DNA of 64,000 bases from Marinobacter sp. Arc7-DN-1 (lineage in GTDB: Bacteria; Pseudomonadota; Gammaproteobacteria; Pseudomonadales; Oleiphilaceae): the NCBI RefSeq assembly GCF_003441595.1, contig NZ_CP031848.1:3906001-3970000 (forward strand). Reading direction: 5' to 3'. The translations under genes and the position numbers were made by a program. The notes beneath the pieces are model-generated. The model was not told where the DNA came from. It saw nothing but the letters and a program-made list of their open reading frames with translations, and ran no database searches. How positions within the stretch are numbered: the stretch's first letter is position 1; the number at the start of each line of letters is the position of its first letter. Below are positions 1 through 9,472 of this stretch, piece by piece.

Positions 1-1
1 C

Positions 2-424
2 CTGGCATTGCTCGCCGCCAGCCCTGGTAATCTGGTGATCGCGGCATTCTCCGCTCTGGTCTTCGGCCTGGCTTATATGAGTCTGACGGGGCTCTATCTG
101 ATGACCGGCATCCGTCTGTTGCCGGGCAGACTGTCTATGGGCCCGGTGCTGCCATTTATGGCTGTATCGCTCGGGCAGGCGGCCGGTTCGCCCCTGGTTG
201 GCATGCTGGTGAATGAATTCGGTTACCCCGATGCGTTCGCCATGTTCTCCGTGACTGGCATTCTGGTGGCAATGCTGTCGCCACTCTATCCGCGCTACAT
301 TGAGCATGAGCCCGAGGAGGAAGCTGAGGACGAAACCGGACTCCAGGCGGCGTACGATTATCAGCTTCAGAACGAGGATGGTGAGCCGTTTAAATCTGTC
401 GAGAATGAAGCCACAAACCCGTAG
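2..424 (+). CDS. MFS transporter, C-terminal part (5' end outside window)
   Basis: The reading frame is open from the first bases of the window, so only the C-terminal part of the protein is visible (about 140 residues). It shows three or four hydrophobic segments with the glycine-rich turns of a major facilitator permease, for example VLPFMAVSLGQAAGSPLVG followed by NEFGYPDAF. It ends in a hydrophilic, strongly acidic tail of about 45 residues (EPEEEAEDE). This pattern of paired helices, short loops and a cytoplasmic tail fits the last helices of a 12-TM MFS protein in the inner membrane. The substrate cannot be told from this fragment. A TTG near base 8 is in frame but is unlikely to be the true start. 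The gene is followed by 126 bases before the next candidate ORF. Confidence 0.7.
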   Translation: MALLAASPGNLVIAAFSALVFGLAYMSLTGLYLMTGIRLLPGRLSMGPVLPFMAVSLGQAAGSPLVGMLVNEFGYPDAFAMFSVTGILVAMLSPLYPRYIEHEPEEEAEDETGLQAAYDYQLQNEDGEPFKSVENEATNP

Positions 425-550
425 TCGAACACTGACACTGACAGAGGAGCCGGTTGATCGGGTCTGCGGCTGCGGCCTGCGCCTGGATATGACTTGACTG
501 GGCAGTATTGGGCATGCTAACAAAAGACAGGCAGAGCAAGGGGATACAGA

Positions 551-667
551 GTGGGAGAGCGCCGTTTCTATGATTGCGCACTGAGTGAAAAGCGGCTGTA
601 TACCGCGTTTCTGCTGCTCATGGCTACGGCTTACCTGATGGCGCCGCAAGACAGCCAGTTCCACTAG
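551..667 (+). CDS. Possible 38-residue single-pass membrane peptide
   Basis: A GTG-started frame of 38 codons is preceded by a purine-rich AAGGGG about 7 bases upstream, a reasonable ribosome binding site. The peptide has a charged N-terminus (GERRFYD, SEKR) and one hydrophobic stretch, LYTAFLLLMATAYLMA, typical of a single membrane helix, then a short polar tail. It ends 16 bases before the GltD-like gene and is on the same strand, so it could be the first gene of that operon. It could also be the decayed N-terminus of a larger membrane protein, because the start of the hydrophobic segment resembles the first helix of longer proteins. No function is assigned. Confidence 0.3.
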   Translation: MGERRFYDCALSEKRLYTAFLLLMATAYLMAPQDSQFH

Positions 668-683
668 CTGAGGAGGGCGCAAC

Positions 684-2351
684 ATGCACAGCAAGGTTGT
701 TGCGATGACCACGCGATCCTCCGATCTGACGCCGATCATCGACCTGGCAGCGGAGCCGGGTACCGGACCGACGCGCACGCGGCGGCCGGTCTACGTGGAT
801 CTTCTGCCCCCGTGCAACCAGGCCTGTCCGGCAGGGGAGAACATCCAGGCCTGGCTGGCCCATGCGCAGGCGGGCCGCTACCGCGAGGCATGGGAGACGC
901 TGGTGCGGGACAACCCGCTGCCGGGCGTGCATGGACGGGTCTGTTATCATCCCTGCGAAACCGCCTGCAACCGCCGCGCGCTCGACAGCGCCATCTCGAT
1001 CCACGCGGTCGAGCGTTTCCTTGGTGACCTGGCCGCGCGGGAAGGCTGGGCGTTGCCGGTCGATGCCGCGCCGAGCGGCAAGCGGGTGCTGATCGTCGGC
1101 GCCGGCCCAAGCGGTCTGTCGGCTGCGTATCAGCTCGCGCGCCGCGGCCATGCGGTTGAGATCCGGGAGGCCGGTCCGCTGCCTGGTGGCATGTTACATT
1201 TCGGCATTCCCGCCTACCGGCTGCCGCGTGCGGACCTGCTGCAGGAGGTGCGGCGGATCGAGGCCATGGGCGTCAGGATCGTCCTCGATCACAAGGTCGA
1301 GGACCTGCTGGCCGAGCAGGAAACCGGGGGCTTCGATGCGGTATTTGTCGCCATCGGGGCGCATGTCGCCAAACACGCGGACATCCCGGTACGCGATGCC
1401 GCCCGGGTGCTCGACGCGGTGAGTCTGCTGCACGAGGTCGGCGGTGGCGAGCGACCACAGCTTGGCCGGCGGGTGGTGATCTACGGTGGCGGCAATACGG
1501 CCATGGATGCCGCACGCACTGCCAGGCGCCTCGGCGCGGAAGAGGCGCTGATCATCTACCACCGCGACCGCGCGCACATGCCGGCCCACGCCTTCGAGGC
1601 CGACGAGGCTCTCGAGGAAGGGGTCAGGATCCAATGGCTGACCAGCATCAAGGAGGTCGCGGGGCCGTCGCTCACCGTCGAGGTCATGGCGCTGGATGCG
1701 GCCGGTCGGCCGCAGCCGACGGGCCGTTTCGAGACCCTGCAGGCAGACGCCGTGGTGTTGGCCCTGGGGCAGCAGGCCGACAGCGGTTTCCTGCGCCGGA
1801 TTCCAGGCATCGAATTCCAGCCCGACGGCACGGTCATGGTCGCCCCGAACATGATGACCGGTCGGCCCGGGATCTTCGCCGGCGGCGACCTGGTGCCGGG
1901 CGAGCGCACCGTAACGGCGGCGGTCGGGCATGGCAGGCAGGCGGCGCGGCACATCGATGCCTGGCTGTGCGGCACCACCTACCAGCCTGCCGAGAAGCAC
2001 CCCGTCGTCTCCTTCGATCAACTGCACCTGCCGATCTACAGTGATGCCGACCGCTCGGTGCAGCAAACACTGCCGCCGGAGGCCCGTGCGACCGGCTTTA
2101 CTGAGGTGCAGGCCGGCCTGAGCGAAGCCGAGGCGATTTACGAAGCCCAGCGCTGCCTGTCTTGCGGCAACTGTTTCGAGTGTGACCAGTGCTACGCCGC
2201 CTGCCCGGAGCAGGCGATCGAAAAACTCGGGCCCGGCCGGCGTTACCGCTTCCTCTATGACCGCTGCACCGGCTGCGCGGTCTGCGTCGAAACCTGTCCA
2301 TGCCATGCCATCGAGCTGATTCCCGAGCCGACCCAGACGGGGGGAACGTGA
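684..2351 (+). CDS. GltD-like NAD(P)/FAD oxidoreductase with 4Fe-4S clusters
   Basis: The protein (555 aa) is a member of the glutamate synthase small-subunit-like flavoprotein family. In order it has an N-terminal Fer4_20-type cysteine domain (CNQACPAGENIQ and VCYHPCETACNR, about residues 43-95), an FAD dinucleotide fold (GAGPSGLSAA near residue 138), an NAD(P) fold (GGGNTAMDA near 267) and a C-terminal dicluster ferredoxin domain (CLSCGNCFECDQCYAACP, then CTGCAVCVETCP, about 489-540). Such proteins move electrons between NAD(P)H, FAD and Fe-S carriers. No large GltB subunit is nearby, and the next gene encodes NifJ. A role as NAD(P)H:ferredoxin-type electron exchange partner of NifJ is therefore more likely than glutamate synthesis (inference). 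The start is supported by GAGGAGG a few bases upstream. The stop overlaps the nifJ start (TGATG), so translation is probably coupled. GC content is very high. Confidence 0.85.
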   Translation: MHSKVVAMTTRSSDLTPIIDLAAEPGTGPTRTRRPVYVDLLPPCNQACPAGENIQAWLAHAQAGRYREAWETLVRDNPLPGVHGRVCYHPCETACNRRALDSAISIHAVERFLGDLAAREGWALPVDAAPSGKRVLIVGAGPSGLSAAYQLARRGHAVEIREAGPLPGGMLHFGIPAYRLPRADLLQEVRRIEAMGVRIVLDHKVEDLLAEQETGGFDAVFVAIGAHVAKHADIPVRDAARVLDAVSLLHEVGGGERPQLGRRVVIYGGGNTAMDAARTARRLGAEEALIIYHRDRAHMPAHAFEADEALEEGVRIQWLTSIKEVAGPSLTVEVMALDAAGRPQPTGRFETLQADAVVLALGQQADSGFLRRIPGIEFQPDGTVMVAPNMMTGRPGIFAGGDLVPGERTVTAAVGHGRQAARHIDAWLCGTTYQPAEKHPVVSFDQLHLPIYSDADRSVQQTLPPEARATGFTEVQAGLSEAEAIYEAQRCLSCGNCFECDQCYAACPEQAIEKLGPGRRYRFLYDRCTGCAVCVETCPCHAIELIPEPTQTGGT

Positions 2352-5300
2352 TGCCGCACGAGTCCGATATGCCCGATACCGACACCCTCGACGGCAACAC
2401 CGCGGTCGCCCATGTCGCCTACCGCGTCAACGAGGTGTGTGCTATCTACCCGATCACGCCGGCCTCGCCCATGGCGGAGCTGGCCGACGAATGGTCGGCG
2501 CAGGGGCTGACCAATCTCTGGGGTGGTATCCCGGTGGTGCATGAAATGCAGAGTGAAGGGGGAGCGGCGGGTACGGTGCACGGTGCGCTGCAGTCGGGTG
2601 CCTTGACCACCACCTTCACCGCCTCCCAGGGCCTGCTGCTGATGTTGCCGAACATGTTCAAGATCGCCGGCGAGCTGACGCCGACGGTGTTCCATGTCGC
2701 CGCGCGTGCGCTCGCCACCTCGGCGTTGTCGATCTTCGGTGATCATTCCGATGTCATGGCCGCTCGCAGCACCGGTTTTGCGCTGCTGGCGTCGGCGTCG
2801 GTGCAGGAAGCCCACGACCTGGCGCTGATCGCCCACGCGGCGACTCTGGAGGCACGGGTGCCGTTCCTGCATTTCTTCGACGGCTTCCGCACCTCGCATG
2901 AGGTCAACAAGCTGACCCTGCTGTCCGACGCCCACCTCCGGGCCATGATCCGCCAGGACCTGGTGCTTGCCCACCGGGCTCGCGCGCTGACTCCGGAACG
3001 CCCGGTGGTGCGCGGCACCGCCCACAATCCCGACACCTTCTTCCAGGCGCGCGAGGCCTGCAATCCTTACTATGCGCGGGTGCCGGAAATCGTGCAGGCC
3101 AGCATGGACCGGTTCGCCGCACTCACCGGCCGCGCCTACCGGCTGTTTGAGTATGACGGTGCGCCCGACGCCGAGCGGGTCGTGGTCCTGATGGGCTCGG
3201 CGGTGGAGACGGTGCGCGCTACCGTTGCCTTCCTGCGCCAGGCCGGGGAGCGCGTCGGCGTGCTGCAGGTGCGGCTGTACCGCCCGTTTGCGGCCGGGCA
3301 CTTCCTCGCCGCCCTGCCGCAGTCGTGCCGTGCCGTCGCGGTGCTGGACCGGACCAAGGAGCCGGGTGCGCCGGGCGAGCCGCTCTATCTCGATGTGGTC
3401 ACGACCCTGGCCCAGGCAGTGGTGGACGGAAAGCGCGCGGCCCTGCCGCGCGTGATCGGCGGGCGCTACGGGCTGGGCTCGAAGAACTTCAACCCGGCCC
3501 AGGCCAAGGCGGTGTTCGACGAGCTCAGCCAGGCCACACCGAAGAACGGCTTCACGGTCGGCATCGAGGACGACGTCTCGCACACCAGCCTGGCAGTCGA
3601 CCCGGCGTTCTCGCTCGAGGGCGACGACACAGTGCGGGCGCTGTTCTTCGGCCTCGGCGCCGACGGCACCGTCGGTGCCAACAAGAACAGTGTGAAAATC
3701 CTCGCCGGGGATCCGGGGCGCTATGCCCAGGGTTACTTCGTCTACGATTCGCACAAATCCGGCGCGCAAACCATCTCCCACCTGCGCTTTGGCAGTCAGC
3801 CGATCCGCGCCCCCTACCTGATCGAATCCGCCCAGTTCATCGCATGCCACCAGGCGGGGTTCCTCGACCGCATTGACGTGCTGCGGCTGGCGGCCGAGGG
3901 CGGCGTGTTCCTGCTCAATACCCCGCATGGGCCGGAGGCGGTCTGGGACCGGCTGCCGCGCTCGCTGCAGACGCAGATCCTGGAGAAGCGGCTGCGCTTT
4001 TTTGTGATCGACGCCTCGAAAGTTGCGGGCGACTCCGGTTTGGGCGGGCGCATTAACACCGTGCTGCAGACCTGCTTCTTTGCGATCTCGGGGGTGCTGC
4101 CCCGTGACGAGGCGATCCAGAGCATCAAGAACTCAATCAAAAAGAGCTATGGCGCCAAGGGCGGCGATGTGGTGCGCAGGAATTTTGCCGCCGTCGACCA
4201 GGCGCTGGCGCATCTGTTCGAGGTGGACGTGCCGGGCGCGGCGACTAGCACCTTCGACCGGCCGCTGATCGTGCCGGCGCAGGCGCCGGCGTTCGTGCGT
4301 GAGGTCACCGCGCCAATGATGTTTGGTCTCGGCGATGGGCTGCGCGTCGGTCAGTTGCCCGCCGACGGCACCTTCCCACCGGGTACCGCGGCATTCGAGA
4401 AGCGCAACATCTCCGACAGTGTGGCGGTCTGGGAGGCGGACCTGTGTGTGCAATGCGGCCAGTGCGGCTTCGCCTGTCCCCACAGCGTGATCCGCTCCAA
4501 GTACTATGGCGCCGACGCCCTCGACGGCGCGCCGCAGGAGTTCGAATCGGCGCCGGTCAACGCCCGCGGCTATCCGGATGTGCGCTTCTCACTGGCGGTC
4601 TATGTGGAGGATTGCACCGGCTGCGGTATCTGCGTCGAGGTCTGCCCGGCGCACAGTCCGCTCGATCCCGGTGTGAAGGCCATCAACCTCGGGCCGAAGG
4701 CGCCGATTCTTGAACGCTCGCGTGCCAACACGGCCTTTTTCGAGGCACTGCCGGTCAACGACCGCGCGCGGGTCGACTTCGCCAATGTGCGCGGCGTGCA
4801 GTTCCTGCAGCCGCTATTCGAGTTCTCCGGCGCCTGCGCAGGCTGCGGCGAGACGCCTTACCTCAAGCTGCTGTCGCAACTGTTCGGGGACCGGCTGCAG
4901 ATCGCCAACGCCACCGGCTGTTCATCAATCTACGGCGGCAACCTGCCGGTCACGCCCTGGACGCGCGACGCCGACGGCCGTGGGCCAGCCTGGTCGAATT
5001 CCCTGTTCGAGGACAATGCCGAGTTCGGGCTGGGTTTTCGGCTGGCCGCCGACCAGCACCTTGAGCTGGCGCGGAGCCGGCTGCGCGAGCTGGCGCCGGT
5101 GGTGGGCGAGGAGCTCGCCGGATTAATTCTCGACGCGCCACAGGTACACGAATCCGAGCTGCGCGCCCAGCGCGAGCGTGTCGAGGCGCTGAAGCGGAAG
5201 CTCGCGGTCGTGGACGAAGACGCCGCAGGCGAACTGCTCTCGGTCGCCGACTACCTGGTACGGCGCAGCATCTGGATCGTCGGCGGCGACGGCTGGGCCT

Positions 5301-5974
5301 ACGACATCGGCTACGGCGGACTCGACCAGGTGCTGGCGAGCGGCCGCGACGTCAACCTGCTGGTGCTCGACACCGAGGTGTACTCCAACACCGGCGGCCA
5401 GGCCTCCAAGGCGACCCCGCTCGGCGCCGTGGCCAAGTTCGCCGCCGCCGGCAAGCGCGTCGCGCGCAAGGATCTGGCCTTGCAGGCGATCGCCTACGGC
5501 AACGTGTATGTCGCCCAGGTGGCGATGGGTGCCAACCCTCAGCACACGCTGCTCGCGTTCCGCGAGGCCGAGGCCTATCCGGGCCCGTCGCTGATCATCG
5601 CCTATAGCCACTGCATCGCCCACGGTTTCGATCTCCGCCACGGCATGCGCCAGCAGGACCTGGCCACCGCCAGCGGTTACTGGCCGCTGTTCCGATTCAA
5701 TCCGGCGATGCTCAGCATTGGTGCGCGGCCGTTCCGGCTCGATTCGCCGCGACCGACCATCCCGTTCAAGGATTACGCCTACAACGAACTGCGCTACCGG
5801 GTGCTTGCGCACACGGATCCGGCTGCGGCCGAAGCGCTGCTGGAGGCCGCACAGCAGGTAGTGACCGAGAAATACCGGCAATACGAGGAACTGGCGAGCC
5901 TTGGCTGTGAGTGTTTCCATCCCTCGGGCATGAGCGGCGGCGATGCGAAACCGGAGAACGACCTATGGACCTGA
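2351..5974 (+). CDS. nifJ: Pyruvate:ferredoxin (flavodoxin) oxidoreductase
   Basis: A 1207-residue single-chain PFOR of usual family length. It interconverts pyruvate + CoA with acetyl-CoA + CO2, using thiamine diphosphate and three 4Fe-4S clusters to reduce ferredoxin or flavodoxin. Visible signatures are the N-terminal YPITPASPMAE motif, a ferredoxin-like domain with CVQCGQCGFACP (about residue 699) and CTGCGICVEVCP (about 755), CAGCGE (about 827) with GCSSIYGG for the proximal cluster, the thiamine-diphosphate motif GGDGWAYDIG (about 979) with YSNTGGQ, and a late Cys in YSHCIAHG. The ATG at 2351 is chosen because it overlaps the upstream stop and follows a GGGGG-rich site; an upstream in-frame start at 2300 lies inside the previous gene. 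The 3' end overlaps the next gene by 10 bases. The cytosolic enzyme is oxygen-sensitive in many hosts, which suggests micro-oxic or anaerobic use. Confidence 0.95.
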   Translation: MPHESDMPDTDTLDGNTAVAHVAYRVNEVCAIYPITPASPMAELADEWSAQGLTNLWGGIPVVHEMQSEGGAAGTVHGALQSGALTTTFTASQGLLLMLPNMFKIAGELTPTVFHVAARALATSALSIFGDHSDVMAARSTGFALLASASVQEAHDLALIAHAATLEARVPFLHFFDGFRTSHEVNKLTLLSDAHLRAMIRQDLVLAHRARALTPERPVVRGTAHNPDTFFQAREACNPYYARVPEIVQASMDRFAALTGRAYRLFEYDGAPDAERVVVLMGSAVETVRATVAFLRQAGERVGVLQVRLYRPFAAGHFLAALPQSCRAVAVLDRTKEPGAPGEPLYLDVVTTLAQAVVDGKRAALPRVIGGRYGLGSKNFNPAQAKAVFDELSQATPKNGFTVGIEDDVSHTSLAVDPAFSLEGDDTVRALFFGLGADGTVGANKNSVKILAGDPGRYAQGYFVYDSHKSGAQTISHLRFGSQPIRAPYLIESAQFIACHQAGFLDRIDVLRLAAEGGVFLLNTPHGPEAVWDRLPRSLQTQILEKRLRFFVIDASKVAGDSGLGGRINTVLQTCFFAISGVLPRDEAIQSIKNSIKKSYGAKGGDVVRRNFAAVDQALAHLFEVDVPGAATSTFDRPLIVPAQAPAFVREVTAPMMFGLGDGLRVGQLPADGTFPPGTAAFEKRNISDSVAVWEADLCVQCGQCGFACPHSVIRSKYYGADALDGAPQEFESAPVNARGYPDVRFSLAVYVEDCTGCGICVEVCPAHSPLDPGVKAINLGPKAPILERSRANTAFFEALPVNDRARVDFANVRGVQFLQPLFEFSGACAGCGETPYLKLLSQLFGDRLQIANATGCSSIYGGNLPVTPWTRDADGRGPAWSNSLFEDNAEFGLGFRLAADQHLELARSRLRELAPVVGEELAGLILDAPQVHESELRAQRERVEALKRKLAVVDEDAAGELLSVADYLVRRSIWIVGGDGWAYDIGYGGLDQVLASGRDVNLLVLDTEVYSNTGGQASKATPLGAVAKFAAAGKRVARKDLALQAIAYGNVYVAQVAMGANPQHTLLAFREAEAYPGPSLIIAYSHCIAHGFDLRHGMRQQDLATASGYWPLFRFNPAMLSIGARPFRLDSPRPTIPFKDYAYNELRYRVLAHTDPAAAEALLEAAQQVVTEKYRQYEELASLGCECFHPSGMSGGDAKPENDLWT

Positions 5975-6996
5975 CGACGGACTACATGGGCCTGCGTCTG
6001 CGCAACCCGCTGATCGCTTCGGCGTCGCCGCTGAACGCCGACCTCGGCCAGTTGCGCCGCCTCGAGGATGCCGGCGCCGGCGCCGTGGTGCTGCCGTCGA
6101 TCTTCGAAGAGCAGATCGTTGCCGAGCGAGAGGCATTCGAACGCCACACTGAGACAACAGCGGAAGGGTTCGCCGAGGCGCTCTCCTTCTTCCCGGCGTA
6201 TGCCGGCAAGGGGTTCGGGCCGGGGCGCTATATCGAGCTCGTGCGCCGTGCCAAGGCGGCGCTCGACATCCCGGTGATCGCCAGCCTGAACGGTGCTTCC
6301 CTGTCCGGCTGGACCGGGTATGCACGCGACCTTCAGGACGCCGGTGCCGATGCCATCGAACTCAATATCTATCTCATCCCTACCGCCCTTACCACGACGG
6401 GGCGCGAGGCCGAACAGCATTATCTCGACATTCTGACGGCCGTGAAGGCGGCGGTCACCGTCCCCGTGGCGGTCAAGATTGGCCCCTACTTCAGTGCGTT
6501 CGGGGCCATGGCGCTGGCGCTTGCCGAAGCCGGCGCGGATGCGCTGGTGCTGTTCAACCGTTTCTATCAGCCCGACATCGACCTCGTGTCCCTGCGCCCG
6601 TCGCCGGACGTCGAGCTCAGCACGCCGTCCGAGATGAGGCTGCCGCTGCTGTGGATTGCCGTGCTCCACGGGCACCTTCCGGCATCGCTGGCCGCCAGCA
6701 CCGGGGTTGACTCGGCGGATGATGTATTCAAGTACCTGCTGGCCGGCGCGGACACGGTGATGACGACCGCGTCGCTGCTGCGCCACGGCGCCTGGCACAT
6801 GCGCACCCTGCTTGATGGCCTGGTGGCGCTGCTCGCCGCGCGCGGGATCGAGTCCCTGGATGCCATCCGCGGCCGCATGAGCCGGGGAAATCTGGAGGAC
6901 CCGGGCGTGCTTGAGCGGGCGGGTTATGTGCAGATGCTGCAAAGCTATCAACCCGCGTTTCATGGGGGTGGTGCGGGATCAGGAGAGTCAGAATGA
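5965..6996 (+). CDS. Dihydroorotate dehydrogenase-like FMN protein
   Basis: The protein (343 aa) has a TIM-barrel dihydroorotate dehydrogenase-like fold: an N-terminal MGLRLRNPLIASASPLNA segment, mid-protein VIASLNG and AVKIGPYF strands, and a late LAGADTVMTTAS phosphate-binding region. It is probably not the housekeeping PyrD. It sits at the end of an operon with a GltD-like flavoprotein and NifJ, and its start overlaps the nifJ stop by 10 bases. The similarity to the preA half of NADPH-dependent pyrimidine dehydrogenase is notable, because the GltD-like gene two positions upstream resembles the preT half. The real substrate cannot be told from sequence alone. The start is chosen for the overlap and a GGAG about 9 bases upstream; an earlier in-frame start at 5911 would overlap nifJ further. 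A palindromic element begins 14 bases after the stop. Confidence 0.8.
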   Translation: MDLTTDYMGLRLRNPLIASASPLNADLGQLRRLEDAGAGAVVLPSIFEEQIVAEREAFERHTETTAEGFAEALSFFPAYAGKGFGPGRYIELVRRAKAALDIPVIASLNGASLSGWTGYARDLQDAGADAIELNIYLIPTALTTTGREAEQHYLDILTAVKAAVTVPVAVKIGPYFSAFGAMALALAEAGADALVLFNRFYQPDIDLVSLRPSPDVELSTPSEMRLPLLWIAVLHGHLPASLAASTGVDSADDVFKYLLAGADTVMTTASLLRHGAWHMRTLLDGLVALLAARGIESLDAIRGRMSRGNLEDPGVLERAGYVQMLQSYQPAFHGGGAGSGESE

Positions 6997-7010
6997 GAAT
7001 CAGCTTCCTG

Positions 7011-7172
7011 GCAGCCTGTCGGACTTAAGGCTGATCTACTGTGCCGGTGGGAAAGCGGCTCAAATTTTCCGGATTTTTCGTTACATAGAACCACTATGCG
7101 CCTCAAAATCCAAAAAATTTGCGCTCGCTTTCCCACCTTGCTCGTGACGATCACTTAAGTCCGACAGGCTGC
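7011..7172. repeat. 162-bp palindromic MITE-like element
   Basis: The ends are a perfect 19-bp inverted repeat (7011-7029 and 7154-7172, beginning GCAGCCTGTCGGACTTAAG). Inside it a second perfect 12-bp pair occurs (GGTGGGAAAGCG at 7046-7056/57 and CGCTTTCCCACC at 7126-7137). A third, imperfect AT-rich pair closes towards a small central hairpin. The whole element could fold into one long hairpin. It has no coding capacity. It starts 14 bases after the DHOD-like stop and lies just upstream of the group II intron. Nested terminal inverted repeats without a gene fit a miniature inverted-repeat transposable element. I see no clear target-site duplication. Confidence 0.65.
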
Positions 7173-7918
7173 TGGGCCGGACTAAAATGGTGGCCGGTTC
7201 CTCGGGGCATAGCCGTCATAGCCCTTATGGGTGTATCTGACACAAGGGTGCGCATGCTTCAGGCGTTAATTGCGACATGAAGTTGCATAAGTATATGTTG
7301 TAATTCGAGTTATTTTCGTAGTTGTTGGCTCTGCGCACCATTGGCCCACCCAACAGAGAAGTACTCGAAAGCGCAACCTGGTGTTCTACCACCAGTATCC
7401 TACCCACCATGCGAAACGGATTTGGTATGAAGCGTTGGGGACAATGAACCCTGTTAAGAGGAACCGTGAGGGGAATCGGAACTGCCAGTGCCAGGCGGTC
7501 GGGGGCTAGGATGGAGCGATAGGATGAACGTAAGTGAAGAATCGTTGACGTTCCGTGAGATGCCAGATCTGCCAAAGGCGCTGACAGGCAGTCACCAAAA
7601 GGTAAGCAATCTCGGTCGTCGCCTTGATAACGTGGGCGGCGCGTAGACACCGCATTGCCGGGATACAGATTCCATCTACGTCGCTCGTAAAGGTGCTTAT
7701 GCAGAACATGGCAATGTCGTAGAGCCTTCAGGGAGGAAGAAGGTAACCCGTAAGGGAGCCGGTGACTCTGCGTCGATGAGATGGGGGAAAAAGCGAAGGG
7801 TTTCCTGTAATGGGAGGCATACGGATTCGAACTTTGTCCGGCACGAAAGTGAGCCCACGTCCCCTCGGTGCTTTGTTGCGAGAGAGCTGACAGAATCGAT
7901 TTCATGAAGGAACGACAA

Positions 7919-9415
7919 ATGATCGCCGCCACGGCGAGTGCACCTTCAACCGACGCCCAACGCTGGCAGTCCATAGACTGGCCGGCGATGGAAAAGCGCG
8001 TTTATCGACTGCAAGTGCGTATCGCAAAATCTATCCGCGAGCAGCGGTGGGGTAAGGCGCGAGCCCTGCAACATCTGCTATCGCGCTCGTTTGCGGCAAA
8101 GCTGATCGCCGTCAGACGGGTCATATCCAATAAAGGAAGCCGCACGGCAGGTGTTGACGGAGAGCGGTGGACCGCTCCCGGGCAATACTGGCGGGCGGCG
8201 CAACAACTAAGGACAGCCGGTTATCAGGCGCAACCACTGCGCCGGATCTATATCCCGAAAAAGAACGGTGACCGCCGTCCTTTGGGGATACCCACCCTTC
8301 ATGACCGGGCGATGCAAGCCCTCTATGCTCTTGGGCTTAACCCCATTGCGGAAACCACGGGAGACAAACACTCTTACGGTTTCAGGGAAAAACGCAGCCT
8401 GCACGATGCTTGCAAACAGGGCTTCATTATACTGGCCCAGAAAACCGCGGCCCAGTGGGTTCTGGAGGCAGACATCAAAGCCTGCTTCGACCGCATCAGT
8501 CATGACTGGTTGTTGACGCATATCCCGCTGCCCAGGCGGGTGTTAGGGCAGTGGCTTAAATCGGGGTACTTGGACAAGGAAGCACGCTACGAGACGGAAG
8601 ACGGCACCCCGCAAGGTGGCATTATCTCGCCCACCCTCTGCAACATGACACTGGATGGCCTGGAAGATCTGGTTGTGCCGGCGTCCCGCAGTCAGGGGCG
8701 CAGCAAACTGCATATCATTCGATATGCGGACGACTTTATCATCACCGGGACCACCCCCGCCATTCTGGAGCACGAAGTCCGGCCCAAGGTCGAGCGCTTT
8801 CTGGCGGAGCGTGGGCTACAGTTGTCAGTAGAGAAAACACGTTTAAGTCATATTGATCAGGGTTTCAACTTTCTGGGCTTTCACTTCAAGAAGTACCGGA
8901 AAACCCTGCTGATCCAGCCCGAGGACGGCAAGACCGGAGAAGTGCTGGCGAAAGTGCGAGGGGTGTTAAAGAAATACCGAGGCATCCCCTTCCATGCTCT
9001 GCTGGCCAAACTCAATGCCGTGATCCGGGGCTGGGCCTATGCGTACCGACACGTGGTAGCGAAACAACGCCTGAGTTACGTCGATGACAGGATCTACCCA
9101 CTGGTGAAAAAGTGGCTACAACGGGAACACCGATCCAAGACGTGGGCATGGATAAGGAAACGCTACCGGGGTTGCTTCAAGGGTCGCATAGAGTATGGGT
9201 GCCACTACCCGACAACATCGGGCATGAAACTCATACGCTTGTTCAAGGCTGGAGACTTACCGATCCGGTATCACAGCAAAGTTCGCAGTGACGCCAATCC
9301 TTATGACCTGGCCGACAGCGACTACTATAAGGCGAGAACCGCAAGGCAGCGAATGCACGCGCGCCGGGACCGAGTCTTCTTGAACAGCTCGTCCTACGAG
9401 AAACTGGCCGCCTGA
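7919..9415 (+). CDS. ltrA: Group II intron reverse transcriptase/maturase
   Basis: The protein (498 aa) has an RT core with the YADD catalytic box ([11 protein letters not shown], near residue 268), an upstream RT motif ([14 protein letters not shown]) and [10 protein letters not shown], followed by a maturase (thumb/X) domain with the group-II-typical [15 protein letters not shown] segment. It splices its own intron RNA and primes its retrotransposition. Related intron proteins often carry a C-terminal HNH endonuclease after a PYDxxxxxYY-like segment. Here the protein ends about 35 residues past [14 protein letters not shown], and no HNH Cys or His cluster is seen, so the endonuclease domain seems absent. 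ATG 7919 is preferred because AAGGA lies 7 bases upstream; ATG 7904 is an alternative. The ORF ends 58 bases before domain V. Confidence 0.92.
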   Translation: MIAATASAPSTDAQRWQSIDWPAMEKRVYRLQVRIAKSIREQRWGKARALQHLLSRSFAAKLIAVRRVISNKGSRTAGVDGERWTAPGQYWRAAQQLRTAGYQAQPLRRIYIPKKNGDRRPLGIPTLHDRAMQALYALGLNPIAETTGDKHSYGFREKRSLHDACKQGFIILAQKTAAQWVLEADIKACFDRISHDWLLTHIPLPRRVLGQWLKSGYLDKEARYETEDGTPQGGIISPTLCNMTLDGLEDLVVPASRSQGRSKLHIIRYADDFIITGTTPAILEHEVRPKVERFLAERGLQLSVEKTRLSHIDQGFNFLGFHFKKYRKTLLIQPEDGKTGEVLAKVRGVLKKYRGIPFHALLAKLNAVIRGWAYAYRHVVAKQRLSYVDDRIYPLVKKWLQREHRSKTWAWIRKRYRGCFKGRIEYGCHYPTTSGMKLIRLFKAGDLPIRYHSKVRSDANPYDLADSDYYKARTARQRMHARRDRVFLNSSSYEKLAA

Positions 9416-9472
9416 ATGGATGCGTTATTGGATGTGAATAGGTGGGTCGCCTGGGCGGCCTTTAAAGGGCTT

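Noticed and set aside
2255..3928. A 557-codon open frame on the minus strand opposite nifJ
   Set aside because: It is a GC-rich shadow of nifJ: Arg/Gly/His-rich without domain features, while the plus strand encodes a complete NifJ.
7225..7974. 249-codon minus-strand frame in the 5' part of the group II intron
   Set aside because: The region is the structured noncoding RNA of the intron; the frame has no recognisable domain.
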